Shown piece after piece: positions 35,860 to 44,308 of a stretch of DNA of 64,000 nucleotides (position 1 is its first letter; each line of letters begins with the position of its first letter). The position numbers and the translations under genes were made by a program. The stretch spans positions 43,455-107,454 of the forward strand of contig JAXDIG010000016.1 of the NCBI GenBank assembly GCA_034664125.1, given 5' to 3'. The stretch comes from JACVRW01 sp034664125 (GTDB lineage: Bacteria; Actinomycetota; Thermoleophilia; Solirubrobacterales; Thermoleophilaceae). The notes under the pieces are model-generated. The model was not told where the DNA came from, ran no database searches, and saw nothing but the letters and a program-made list of their open reading frames with translations.

Positions 35860-37893
35860 TTAGCGCTTGACGGCGCCCGCCAGGACCTCGGCAGCCTCGA
35901 GGACCGACTGGCGGGCGTCGTCGGGCTCCAGCACGACGGCGTCGCCGGCCTCCTTGAGCAGCTCGCGCGCGAGGTAGCGGTGCCCGGCGTAGGGCAGCTC
36001 GACGATCACGGCGGAGTCGGCGAGCTCGGTGACCACGCGCTTGTCCTCGCGCGCCCAACGAGCACGGTCGGGCGCCATCCACACGCGGGCGCGGCGGGAG
36101 TCGGCGACCTCGCCGGTGCTCGGCCAGCCGTGGATGTCCGGCTCGATGCCCGGCCGCGGCTCGAAGCTGTCGTCCAGGACGGTGGCCGAGCGAATCCGGT
36201 CCAGGCGGAACGAGCGCGTGTCGTCCTTCTCGGGATCCCACGCGTGCACGTACCAGCCCTCCTGGCCGTTCATCAGCTTGTAGGGCTCGATGCGGCGCTT
36301 GGTGAACTCGTCGAGCTCTTCCTTGTAGTGCTCGATCTCGAGCATCCGGTGCGCGGCGATCGCGCCGCTGACCACGCGGGCGATCTCGGAGTCGTCGCCC
36401 TTGGCCGTGGTGATCTGCAGGCCCTCCTGCGCCGGGTCCTCGCCGAGCGCGTCCACGATCTTCTGCCGGGCGCTCGACAGCGACCCTTCGGGCAGGTGCT
36501 CGCCGATCAGGTCGATCGCGGCCATCAGCGCCTTCGCCTCCAGCGGCAGCAGCCGCGCCGGCCGGGCGAAGTTGTCGCCGTAGGGCTCCGGGTCCACCTC
36601 GATCTGGTCGCCCTGGACCTCCGCGTAGAGGACGTAGGAGCCGCCGCCGAAGTTCACGACGTTCAGCACGTCGACGTCCTGGCGCAGCTCCGTCTCCGAC
36701 ACCTGGAGGCGCTCGCACAGCTCGGCCACGTCGAGCTTCTTGCCCTCGCGCGCGGTGTCGATCAGGATGCCCGCGAGCGTGACCAGCCGGGCGAAGCGCT
36801 CCGGCCGGATCGGCGAAGACTCACGGTCGTCGTCCTCCTCGACCTCCTCGACGACGGGCTCTACGCTGGCGGCCACCTCGGGCGGATTCGTGTGGCGCTC
36901 GATGATCAGCTCGAGCCGCGCCCGCGCCTCGTCGACCAGCTCGGGCGGGCCCTCCACGCGGGCGTGCTCGCCGAGTCCCAGCACCCAGGACACCATCTGG
37001 CGCGCGTTCGCGTAGTTCGTCTCGAACATCACCCCGTCGTCCACCTCGGTCACGTCGCCCGCGTGGCCGAAGTGGCGCAGCGCCAGCCAGTCGATCCGGT
37101 CCGACAGCCAGATGCGGGCGCGCCCGATCGGCTCGCCCAGCTGCCAGTCGGTGCGGATGGCGTAGTCGCGCGCCTCGAAGTCCTCCGGGCGGTTGAAGTC
37201 GTGCTCGGCCTTGGACGAGTAGCCGACCTTGCCGCGGATGCGGGAGACGCGGAAGACGCGCGTGTCGTCGCGCTCGTGCGAGTACCCGATCAGGTAGAAC
37301 TGACCGCCCTTGTAGAGCAGGTGGTAGGGGTCGACCTTGCGCGGCTCCTGCGCGTCCCGGCCGATCGTGTAGTAGTCGAACACGATCGTCTTGCGCCGGA
37401 AGATCGCGGTTTCGACCTTGGACAGGCGCTGGGACAGCTCGCGGCCGCCGGCGCCGGCGGTGACGGCGAGCGCCACCGAGCGCTCCTCGGGCGCGTCCAG
37501 CGGGGAGGGCTTGCCCCAGGAGAGCTGCTGCAGCGCTAGCCGCAGCGGCTCCGCGTAGGCGAACTCGCCGTCGAGCAGCGACAGAGACATGCGCAGCGCG
37601 CCCAGCTCCTCGTCGGTGAACTCGATCGCCGGGAGGTAGAAGTTCTCGGGCGGCAGCGAGTAGTTCTCGGCCTCGTAGTAGCCCTCGGCGGGCTTGTCGA
37701 CCTTGAGGTGGATGCCGAGCGAGTCGAGCTCCGCGCGGTCGGCGTAGAAGCGCCGCGCGAAGGCCTCGTCGTTCATCTGCGAGTAGCCCTCGACGTCCTG
37801 CTTGATCTCGAGCGCGGAGACGGGTCGCCGCTCCGCCATCAGGAAAGAGATCAGCGACAGCTGCCGTATGAGCTTCTCGGTGTCCTTGGCCAT
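35860..37893 (-). CDS. pafBC: Fused PafB-PafC WYL-domain regulator of the DNA-damage response
   Basis: A 677-residue protein with two tandem copies of HTH-WYL-WCX architecture. Copy one (1-335) begins MAKDTEKLIRQLSLISFLM with WYL at about 160-250. An acidic linker (about 340-365) leads to copy two (about 370-677). In mycobacteria PafB and PafC are separate proteins that form a heterodimer activating LexA-independent repair genes; the WYL domain senses single-stranded DNA. Here both are one polypeptide, as reported for some actinobacteria. The carboxypeptidase gene converges with a six-base gap. Confidence 0.92.
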   Translation of the reverse strand: MAKDTEKLIRQLSLISFLMAERRPVSALEIKQDVEGYSQMNDEAFARRFYADRAELDSLGIHLKVDKPAEGYYEAENYSLPPENFYLPAIEFTDEELGALRMSLSLLDGEFAYAEPLRLALQQLSWGKPSPLDAPEERSVALAVTAGAGGRELSQRLSKVETAIFRRKTIVFDYYTIGRDAQEPRKVDPYHLLYKGGQFYLIGYSHERDDTRVFRVSRIRGKVGYSSKAEHDFNRPEDFEARDYAIRTDWQLGEPIGRARIWLSDRIDWLALRHFGHAGDVTEVDDGVMFETNYANARQMVSWVLGLGEHARVEGPPELVDEARARLELIIERHTNPPEVAASVEPVVEEVEEDDDRESSPIRPERFARLVTLAGILIDTAREGKKLDVAELCERLQVSETELRQDVDVLNVVNFGGGSYVLYAEVQGDQIEVDPEPYGDNFARPARLLPLEAKALMAAIDLIGEHLPEGSLSSARQKIVDALGEDPAQEGLQITTAKGDDSEIARVVSGAIAAHRMLEIEHYKEELDEFTKRRIEPYKLMNGQEGWYVHAWDPEKDDTRSFRLDRIRSATVLDDSFEPRPGIEPDIHGWPSTGEVADSRRARVWMAPDRARWAREDKRVVTELADSAVIVELPYAGHRYLARELLKEAGDAVVLEPDDARQSVLEAAEVLAGAVKR

Positions 37894-37958
37894 GTGGTCC
37901 GCACGAGGATAAGCAGGAAACCCCGGATTCGGTGCCCCCACCCCCGCTATTTGCGCGC

Positions 37959-38510
37959 TTAGAGCGGGCTGCTGCGGGCTCCGAGCGCAAAGCCGGCGAG
38001 GTTCACCCCCATGTGAACCCCCGCCACGACCGCAAACGCCTCGCCCAGTTCGCGCGCGGACATGCGCCACACGGGTCGCAGCAACGGCCAGGCGGCCAGC
38101 ACGAAGTCGGCCTGGTCGTGGATCGCGAGCGCGACGCCCAGCGCCGACTGCGAGCGGTCGCCCGGCCCGATGCCCAGCCGCCGCTTGACGACGCTGTTGG
38201 GCAGCTCGCCCAGCACGACGGCGGCGCCCAGCAACGCGCCGTGGCGCAGCGGCCCGGCGGCGCGCAGCTCGGCCGGCAGCCGCTCGCGATAGGGCGTGAC
38301 GCGGTGCAGCGCAAACGTCGCGGCCAGCGTGCCGCCCGCCATCATCAGGGCGCCGCGAACGGTCTTGTTGTCGCCGAACAGGCGTGCGCCGCCGGGTGCG
38401 GCACCGAGGTCGAGCGGGCGCTTGAGGGACGGGATCAGGTCGTAGCGCAGCACCGGGGCGTGCGCGATCGCCCCGCCCAGCGCCGGGAGGAAGACCCACC
38501 CCGGCCGCAT
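37959..38510 (-). CDS. CDP-archaeol synthase-like (CarS/DUF46) membrane protein
   Basis: A 183-residue polytopic membrane protein. LPALGGAIAHAPVLR, the conserved FGDNKTVRG motif, LGELPNSVVKRRLGI and the HDQADFVLA segment fit the CarS family. This belongs to the CDP-alcohol cytidylyltransferase superfamily, which activates lipids with CTP. Archaeal members act on unsaturated archaeol phosphate. The substrate of bacterial homologues is unknown and need not be an ether lipid. It lies three bases after the YhaM-like gene's stop, on the same strand. Confidence 0.8.
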   Translation of the reverse strand: MRPGWVFLPALGGAIAHAPVLRYDLIPSLKRPLDLGAAPGGARLFGDNKTVRGALMMAGGTLAATFALHRVTPYRERLPAELRAAGPLRHGALLGAAVVLGELPNSVVKRRLGIGPGDRSQSALGVALAIHDQADFVLAAWPLLRPVWRMSARELGEAFAVVAGVHMGVNLAGFALGARSSPL

Positions 38511-38513
38511 GGC

Positions 38514-39503
38514 CTAAGCCGCTTGCTCGCGCGCGGCGAAGTACGCCGCGGTGGCGATTCCGCGGTCGAAGTCGGACCAGCTGGCGCCGTCGGCGAGCGC
38601 CTTCTCGATGCGGTCGAAGCTGCCCAGGTTGCCGCCCAGGTTGTCGATGAAGTGCACCAGCGTGGCCTCGCGCGTGCACGGAACCACCGGGCTCCCGTGC
38701 TCGAGCTTGCCGTGGTGGCTGAGCACGATGTGCAGCAGCGCGGCGGCGTCCGCGCGCGGGAAGCCCTCGATCCGCTCGATCATGCGCCTGACCCTGTAGT
38801 AGCCGAGCGGGATCTCGCCGAGCAGCTTGCCGACGTCGGTCAGGTCGATCGAGCCGTTGCGCGTGGCGTACGTCTCGACCTTGCCGATGTCGTGCAGCAG
38901 GGCGCCGGCGACCGCTATGTCGCGGTCGATGCCCTGGAAGGTGGCGGCCAGCGCGCTTACGCCCTGTGCGACCGAGAGGCAGTGCTCGAGCAGCCCGTGG
39001 CGGTAGGCCTGGTGGTAGTACTTGGCCGCCGGCGCCTCGTGGTAGGCGTGGCCGATCTTGGTGGTGGGATCGATCAGGCGCGCGAGCAGCTCGCGTAGGT
39101 GCGGGCGCTGGACCGTGTCGACCAGCGACTGCAGGTCCGCGGCCAGCTGCTGGTATGGGACCGGCGGGACCTCGGTGATGTCGGCCACGTCGTACTCGCT
39201 CTCGGCCGCCGCGCGCATGGTCCGGATCGTGATGGCGGCTCCGTAGCGCTCGTCGACGGTGAAGCGGCCGAGCACGCGCACGACCGCGCCGCTGTCGCAG
39301 ACCGGAGCCAGCTCGTCTACGCCTTCCCAGACCACGCCCTCCACGGCGCCGGTCACGTCGCCCAGCTGCAGCTTCAGGAACGCCTCCCCGTTGCGTTTCT
39401 GGCGCCTGTTGCGGGCTCTTACGGCAAAGATCGCGTCGACTTCCTGGCCGTCCACCAGGTCGCGCACGAAGCACTTCGCGGGCGTGAGAGTGGGGTGATC
39501 CAT
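38514..39503 (-). CDS. YhaM-like 3'-5' exoribonuclease (OB fold plus HD domain)
   Basis: A 329-residue protein. The N-terminal OB-fold (about 10-95) is followed by an HD phosphohydrolase domain (about 160-310) with metal ligands in HGLLEHCLSV, LLHDIGKV and LSHHGKLEHG. This layout matches the YhaM/CBF1 family, which degrades single-stranded RNA and DNA from 3' ends. It is the first gene of a two-gene minus unit with the CarS-like gene and is divergent from an SDR gene by 69 bases. Confidence 0.88.
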   Translation of the reverse strand: MDHPTLTPAKCFVRDLVDGQEVDAIFAVRARNRRQKRNGEAFLKLQLGDVTGAVEGVVWEGVDELAPVCDSGAVVRVLGRFTVDERYGAAITIRTMRAAAESEYDVADITEVPPVPYQQLAADLQSLVDTVQRPHLRELLARLIDPTTKIGHAYHEAPAAKYYHQAYRHGLLEHCLSVAQGVSALAATFQGIDRDIAVAGALLHDIGKVETYATRNGSIDLTDVGKLLGEIPLGYYRVRRMIERIEGFPRADAAALLHIVLSHHGKLEHGSPVVPCTREATLVHFIDNLGGNLGSFDRIEKALADGASWSDFDRGIATAAYFAAREQAA

Positions 39504-39572
39504 CTGGCTCGCCACGGTAGAACGGAACCCGGACGGGATAGCCTCCACGGCGATGGAGTCGCCCCCCCGGTC

Positions 39573-40241
39573 ATGACCGTCCTCGTCGCAGGCGGAACCG
39601 GCTACCTGGGCTCGGCGGTCGTGCGCGAGCTGCTTGCCAGCGGCTACGCGGTCACGGTCACCTGGGTGGTGGAGAAGGAGCGCGAGCGGCTGGCTTCCGA
39701 CCCGGTCGAGCTGGTGCAGGCGGATCTGTTCGAGCCGGATCAGGTCGACGCCGCCGTGGCCGCCGTGGCCGATCTCGAGGCGGTCGTGAACCTCGTCGGC
39801 GGCTACGCCGAGGGCTCGCGCGTGCACGAAACCGAGCCGGAGCAGTTCGACTCGATGATGCGGCTCAACGTCAAGCCCGGCTTCCTGCTCGCCCGCGCGG
39901 CCATGCCGCGGCTGATCGAGCGCGGCGGCGGCGCCTTCGTGGGCGTCTCGGCGCGCGCCGCGCTGCGGCCCTTCCCCGGCGCCGCCGGCTACATCGCGTC
40001 GAAGGCGGCGGTGCTCGCGCTGATACAAGCGCTCGACGCCGAGTACAAGCACGACGGCATCCGCTGCAACGCCATCCTGCCGAGCGTCATCGACACGCCC
40101 GCCAACCGCGCCGCCCAGCCCGACGCGGACTACTCGAAGTGGGTCAAGCCCGAGGAGATCGCCAAGGTCGTGCGCTTCCTCGTGTCCGAGGACTCGGCGC
40201 CGACCACCGGCGCGGCCGTGCCCGTCTACGGGCGCGCGTAG
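39573..40241 (+). CDS. Short-chain dehydrogenase/reductase
   Basis: A 222-residue classical SDR. The cofactor motif is GGTGYLGSA (7-15; the usual TGxxxGxG is slightly altered), NLVGGYAEG replaces NNAG, and the catalytic residues are Ser126, Tyr140 and Lys144 (YIASK). The C-terminal TTGAAVPVYG is the standard SDR ending. Substrate unknown. Its 3' end overlaps the convergent EcsC gene by 16 bases. Confidence 0.9.
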   Translation: MTVLVAGGTGYLGSAVVRELLASGYAVTVTWVVEKERERLASDPVELVQADLFEPDQVDAAVAAVADLEAVVNLVGGYAEGSRVHETEPEQFDSMMRLNVKPGFLLARAAMPRLIERGGGAFVGVSARAALRPFPGAAGYIASKAAVLALIQALDAEYKHDGIRCNAILPSVIDTPANRAAQPDADYSKWVKPEEIAKVVRFLVSEDSAPTTGAAVPVYGRA

Positions 40242-40843
40242 TAGGACAACGTGCGGCGGCCGAGCTCCTTGGTGGCGGCCGCGTTCTGGATGGCCCCGAT
40301 CGGGGCGCCGATCAAGGGGATCAGCCGGCCGGCGTAGCGACGCGCCATGCGCTTGGCGAGGTACTTCAGCAGCTGGCGGTGGAGGCGGTCGGCGCCGCGC
40401 GAGGCCAGCGCCTTCTCCACCATGGCCTGGGCCATCAGCTTGCCCATGCCGTCGAGCGCCCGGCGGGCTTCTTCGGGCGTCGGGTACACGCCCTGGAGGG
40501 CGAGCAGCTCGGCGGGGCGCATCGGGTGACGGGGGTCGTAGCCGTATGCCGCCGCGATGTAGAAGACCATCCTGCTCTGGATCCAGAGCAGGGCCACGAC
40601 GTCGGGCGCCGCCGTCACGATGCCGCCCACGCCCAGCGCGGCGCCCTCCAAGCGCGCCAGGCGCACGTGCTTGCGGTAGGCGATCTTCGCCAGCTGCTCG
40701 GGCGTGTGACCCGCGCCGGCGACACGCACCCACTCCTCCGCCTGCGGGCCGAACCGCTCGGACGCCGCCAGCGCGATGTGCTCCGGCGCGCGCTCCGGCT
40801 CCGCCAGCAGGCGGTCCCAGAGCGACCGCGGCGGGCGCTCTAT
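40226..40843 (-). CDS. EcsC-family protein (start uncertain)
   Basis: About 205 residues recognisable as EcsC: ALAASERFGPQAEEW, ALGVGGIVTAAPDVVALLWIQSRMV (membrane-interacting helix) and GAIQNAAATKELGRR. The family is found beside ABC transporters and secreted enzymes, with no known biochemistry. There is no ATG, GTG or TTG at the expected N-terminus. The frame stays open upstream into the phosphatase gene, and the only junction codon is ATA at 40843, inside ATAG that ends the phosphatase. The first canonical start would drop about 34 conserved residues. Confidence 0.75.
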   Translation of the reverse strand: MERPPRSLWDRLLAEPERAPEHIALAASERFGPQAEEWVRVAGAGHTPEQLAKIAYRKHVRLARLEGAALGVGGIVTAAPDVVALLWIQSRMVFYIAAAYGYDPRHPMRPAELLALQGVYPTPEEARRALDGMGKLMAQAMVEKALASRGADRLHRQLLKYLAKRMARRYAGRLIPLIGAPIGAIQNAAATKELGRRTLSYYARP

Positions 40844-41493
40844 GGAGTCAGGTAGATGAGGTTTGGCAGCTTGTATGTCCGCTCCGAGAACCCGCCCTTC
40901 AGGTCGCTCCGCTGATCGCCCACGTTGGCGATGATCTTGAAGCCGCGCTTCTGGATCTGCTTCCGAGCGCCGCTCTTGTACGGGGCCAGCGAGTCCTCGC
41001 TGTACCCACCCGGCAGGAGCGTCAGCTCGTACTTGCCGGTGTAGCCGGCGGCGCGCAGGTTCTTCAGCGTGCCGTCGCGGATCGGCTCCGGGCGGCCGGT
41101 GATGAAGAACACCTTGACCTTGAGCTGCTTGGCCGCCTTGAACAGCGACAGCACCGGCTTGACGGCGGGCGCGTCGTAGGCCGTGACGCACTGGATGTTG
41201 ATGATGGTGTCGTACGGGATCCCGCCCTTCTCGTCGAGGCACGGGTAGTTGTCCAGGGCGGTTTCGTCGATGTCCAGCACCAGCGCCGGCTTCTTGGGCG
41301 CGTGCCTTGCCTCGGTGCGCTGCTTGAGCCACGCCTTGGCCTTCTTGGCCTGCTTCGCGACGGCCTGGGCCCAGTCGCCCGAGTCCCGGTACTCGCGGAT
41401 CTGCTCCGCGGTCTTCGACGTGGGATCCGTCGCCGCGGCTATCGGGACGGCGACCAGCAGGGCGACGAGGGTGACGATCAGGCCGGTTCTCAT
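40840..41493 (-). CDS. Secreted HAD-family acid phosphatase
   Basis: A 217-residue protein. Residues 1-21 are a signal peptide. The HAD motif I is LDIDET (73-78; nucleophile Asp74, acid Asp76), motif II is FFITGRP, the conserved Lys is in SGARKQIQKRG, and motif IV is NVGDQRSDL. This is the DDDD class B/plant-type acid phosphatase group that removes phosphate from nucleotides or sugars outside the membrane. It is divergent from the ferritin-like gene and overlaps the EcsC frame. Confidence 0.92.
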   Translation of the reverse strand: MRTGLIVTLVALLVAVPIAAATDPTSKTAEQIREYRDSGDWAQAVAKQAKKAKAWLKQRTEARHAPKKPALVLDIDETALDNYPCLDEKGGIPYDTIINIQCVTAYDAPAVKPVLSLFKAAKQLKVKVFFITGRPEPIRDGTLKNLRAAGYTGKYELTLLPGGYSEDSLAPYKSGARKQIQKRGFKIIANVGDQRSDLKGGFSERTYKLPNLIYLTP

Positions 41494-41540
41494 GCGCGCA
41501 GCCTAGTTTGCAGGCGGGGGGCGTGCGGTACCAGCGTGTT

Positions 41541-42059
41541 ATGGCCACCGATACCAACACTTCACTGCGCCACGGCATCCTCAGCGACGAGCTCAGCGAG
41601 GAGCGAACGCAGCTCATCGAGCTGCTCACGAAGGCCTACTGGATGGAGGTCGAGACGGTGATGAGCTACATCGCCAACTCGATCAACCCCGAAGGGGTGC
41701 GCGCCCAGGAGATCATCGAGTCCCTCGAGGAGGACATCCAGGAGGAGCTCGGCCACGCCCGCCAGTTCGGCGAGCGGATCAAGGAGCTCTACGGAGTAGT
41801 GCCGGGGTCGCTCGACTTCCACGCCGAGCAGTCCTACCTGCAGCCGCCCGACGACCAGATCGACGTCGTCCACGTGATCAAGGGCGTGATCGAGGCCGAG
41901 ACCGGCGCCATCGAGCACTACAACCAGGTCATCGAGTTCTGCGAGGGCAAGGACCCGGTGACGCAGGACATGGTCACGGCGATCCTGCACGACGAGGAGG
42001 GCCACCGGCGCCTCTTCGAGGGCTTCCTGCGGGAGTACAAGAGCGAAGGCCTGGCCTAG
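41541..42059 (+). CDS. Ferritin-like/bacterioferritin-type protein
   Basis: A 172-residue four-helix protein. Metal-binding residues follow the ferritin pattern: Glu in WMEVETVMSY, the EELGHARQ motif (Glu-x2-His), Glu in EAETGAIEHY, and EEGHRR (Glu-x2-His). It may store iron or act as a Dps-like oxidative protectant. ATG at 41541 is preferred to an earlier GTG-led frame. Two hairpins follow its stop. Confidence 0.88.
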   Translation: MATDTNTSLRHGILSDELSEERTQLIELLTKAYWMEVETVMSYIANSINPEGVRAQEIIESLEEDIQEELGHARQFGERIKELYGVVPGSLDFHAEQSYLQPPDDQIDVVHVIKGVIEAETGAIEHYNQVIEFCEGKDPVTQDMVTAILHDEEGHRRLFEGFLREYKSEGLA

Positions 42060-42070
42060 GGCGCCGTTCG

Positions 42071-42091
42071 GTCGTGCCCGCGCGGCACGAC
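42071..42091 (+). terminator. Terminator after the ferritin-like gene
   Basis: GTCGTGCC (42071-42078) and GGCACGAC (42084-42091) form a perfect stem around CGCGC, twelve bases after the stop codon, followed by a short T-containing run. Confidence 0.75.
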
Positions 42092-42100
42092 CGTCTCTTA

Positions 42101-42138
42101 TGCAGCATTTTCCCCCCTATAGATGGGAAAATGCTGCA
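42101..42138. terminator. 14-bp AT-rich hairpin before tRNA-Phe
   Basis: Bases 42101-42114 pair perfectly with 42125-42138 around a ten-base loop. The TTTT/AAAA centre is unusual in this GC-rich genome. It may be a second terminator insulating the tRNA from the ferritin-like gene, or a regulatory element in its own right. Confidence 0.55.
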
Positions 42139-42175
42139 GAGTTCGGCTACTCGCCGCTACGCTGTCGGCCTGCGC

Positions 42176-42248
42176 GGCGAGGTAGCTCAGTTGGTAGAGC
42201 ACACGACTGAAAATCGTGGTGTCGCCGGTTCGATTCCGGCCCTCGCCA
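42176..42248 (+). tRNA. tRNA-Phe (anticodon GAA)
   Basis: A complete 73-base cloverleaf: acceptor GGCGAGG (42176-42182) pairs with CCTCGCC (42241-42247), discriminator A, D-arm AGCTCAGTTGGTAGAGC, anticodon stem CACGA/TCGTG with loop CTGAAAA, and T-arm around GGTTCGATTCC. CCA is not encoded. The 3' 43 bases are repeated at 50534, marking it as an integration site. Confidence 0.98.
42206..42248 (+). repeat. attL: 43-bp direct repeat within tRNA-Phe
   Basis: Identical over 43 bases to 50534-50576. It covers the anticodon loop to the discriminator base, the usual attachment core for tyrosine-recombinase elements. The sequences diverge immediately on both sides. Confidence 0.93.
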
Positions 42249-42584
42249 TTACGCTTTGTCCCTGCTAAGACGTGACTTTTGGCTTAGCCGTGATGCGTGC
42301 CACATCCGGCGGATTTCAAACTCGGAGTCCCATTCAGAGTCCTAAACGCGTCGCGGAAGGGCGATGTCCCTCGCGGAACGAGGGGATCAATGCCGCCGTC
42401 GCGCTCCGCTTTCACGCGAAAGCAGAAGCTGGACCGCCCGGCTTCTTCGTGGATCACCTCCAGCCGATGCTCCGGCGCTTCGAGGAGATGGTCGAGCGCT
42501 CGATCTAAGTGAGACCACCAAGCGGATCGGGGTCTGAGCCCGGCCTTCCGTCAGAGTTGCCGTCGTCGCTCCTAAACTGACTCC
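42249..42584. other. Island left end without a supported gene
   Basis: Between attL and the first recognisable frame, short frames (for example 42272-42508) have no start signal, no family resemblance and weak codon bias. The stretch may be debris of the integration or excision region of the element. Confidence 0.4.
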
Positions 42585-43138
42585 ATGGCCGGGAGGCGCC
42601 GCATCATCCGGATCGAGGGCCCCCCGCCGACTCGGGTCCACTACGGGCGGGCGACGCTGACGATCGCGCAGAGCGGCGGGATTCTGATGAAGGATCTCGG
42701 CGGGGCTATCGCGGCCTACGAGAGCGGAGAGCTCACCGCCGAGAAGCTCTGCGAGCGCTTCGCCCGCACGAGGGTGCAGGAGCACTCGGCCAGCTTCTCC
42801 TGGGATGACGCGGATCCGCAGCGAGTCCTGATGCTCGTCGTCCAGGCCTCAGAGATGCCCCGGTCGACTCTGTCCAGCAGCAGCACGTTGCCGACCGCTT
42901 GGTGGCCTGGGCGAGGGAGGAGCGCGAGGCGTTGAACGCGAGCTTCAAGCAGTTCCGAAGCGCCCTCCGTGCCCCCTTCAAGATCAACGAGGTTCTTGGG
43001 ATTAGTCGCACGGCCTGGCTTCAGAACTCGCTCAAGCCCACGCTTGAGGCCGGGGATCTGAGCAAGCGGCTTGGCCCTCGACCAGAACGCCCTCGGCCTC
43101 GCAGGCGGCTTTGCCGCGCGGCTACGCCCGCAGCTTGA
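42585..43138 (+). pseudogene. Frameshifted island gene of unknown function
   Basis: The first frame begins MAGRRRIIRIEGPPP and reads well for about 90 residues (GGAIAAYESGELTAEKLCERF). It then turns into low-complexity Ser/Trp/Arg sequence. From about 42820 a second frame continues sensibly (DSVQQQHVADRLVAWAREERE, then FRSALRAPFKINEVLGISR). Together they look like one protein of roughly 180 residues broken by a single frameshift near 42820-42850. It may be a real mutation or a sequencing error. No domain is recognised. Confidence 0.5.
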
Positions 43139-43359
43139 TGCAATACGTGCTCTGGGTCATGGGCCAAGTCGGCCACGCCGACTCCAAAATGACCCTCGAC
43201 GTCTACGCCCAACTCCAACAACGCGTCAAACGAGCCCACGGCACCGCCTTCGACCAACTCGTACGCCAAGCCCGCGATCAGCTACACGGCAGCCAACCAA
43301 CGCTTGCCACGCAGAGTTGCGTCGGCACCAAAGCCGAGCTGCTGTCGAGACCGCACTGA
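43111..43359 (+). pseudogene. Tyrosine recombinase (integrase) C-terminal remnant
   Basis: About 60 residues resemble the end of a phage-type integrase: YVLWVMGQVGHADSKMTLDVY, containing the conserved GH of box II and the catalytic Tyr of TLxVY, then AQLQQRVKR. The N-terminal arm- and core-binding domains and the first catalytic Arg are missing, so it cannot be active. Its position close to attL fits the enzyme that once inserted this island. Confidence 0.85.
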
Positions 43360-43441
43360 CAAGGTACCGGCGGTGCAGCCCCAACCGCACGCTGTTCAAC
43401 GGGCTGCTACCGCAGTCGTTCGCCCGCGCCGGAGCCCTCCG

Positions 43442-44308
43442 CTAATGGCGTCGGGGCTCTCTAGGGGGTGTTGCCGGCGGCGGTTGTGGCGGTGGTGGTG
43501 GATCGGGGCGCGGCTCTCGCTGCGGCTGGGGCGCCGGGTCCGGCCGCGGCTCCCGCTGCTTCTCTTCGCGCTCCCTCCTAGGTCGGCGCGAGGGCGGCCT
43601 CTGTTCCTGTCGCAGTGCTCTTGATCCTGAGATCGTGTCTCCCATCGTCACGTTGCTGACGCGACGCTCCGTGGCCTGCTCGGTCAGGTCGTAAAACGCC
43701 GTCACCTGCCAACCTAACTCACGGTTTGCTCGTTGCTTCTTTACGTTCGTGACGTAGACGTAGACAAACACCGTCTCGGTGGAACTCGGAACGATGAAGT
43801 CCCAGCCGAACTCCTCGTGTTCTTGCGGCTCGATCTCGGGTTCCTTCCGTGGCTCCCGCTCGGGTTTCTGCAGCTCCCTCTGCGAGTTCTGACTGGTCTC
43901 CACCTCGGGCTGCCTCCGCTCTCCCCATTGCGGGTGAAACGAACCGATGCATGGCCAGTCCCCGCCATTCTCCATCGAGAAGAACGCAGGGTTGGTAAGC
44001 CTCCGTTCAGTCTCCTCGTCGAGCGGCAGGATTCGGTAGACGTACGCACGGATCCCGCTCAGCTTCATCAACCCGGCGCCAACGTTCTTGATTTTGACCG
44101 TTGCGTTGAGCAGGGTGTGCTCGACGGTCATCTCTCGATGAGTCACGACGAGCTCAAGCTCCGCTCTGGGCCAGCGCGTCCGCTCCCGCACGAAGCGCCA
44201 GTACGCCCAAGACGCCCCGACGGCGACGGCGACGGCCGTTACAACGTTGGAGGCGATGTCACTGACCGTCTTCCAATCGCCAAGAGAGGCGAGCAGGGCT
44301 ATCGTCAC
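43442..44308 (-). CDS. Membrane-anchored island protein with Pro/Arg-rich tail
   Basis: About 288 residues from GTG 44308; an ATG at 44464 would add 52 unlikely residues. One membrane segment (about 8-35, VVTAVAVAVGASWAYW) is followed by a soluble part with ELELVVTHREMTVEHTLLNATVKIKNVG, a beta-rich C2- or Ig-like pattern. The last 60 residues are Pro/Arg repeats. Similar membrane-anchored, WAYWRFVRERTRWPRA-type proteins occur scattered in actinobacteria. Function is unknown. Confidence 0.65.
   Translation of the reverse strand: MTIALLASLGDWKTVSDIASNVVTAVAVAVGASWAYWRFVRERTRWPRAELELVVTHREMTVEHTLLNATVKIKNVGAGLMKLSGIRAYVYRILPLDEETERRLTNPAFFSMENGGDWPCIGSFHPQWGERRQPEVETSQNSQRELQKPEREPRKEPEIEPQEHEEFGWDFIVPSSTETVFVYVYVTNVKKQRANRELGWQVTAFYDLTEQATERRVSNVTMGDTISGSRALRQEQRPPSRRPRREREEKQREPRPDPAPQPQREPRPDPPPPPQPPPATPPREPRRH

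Noticed and set aside
42272..42508. 78-codon frame just inside the island
   Set aside because: No ribosome site, no recognisable family and composition like non-coding flank.
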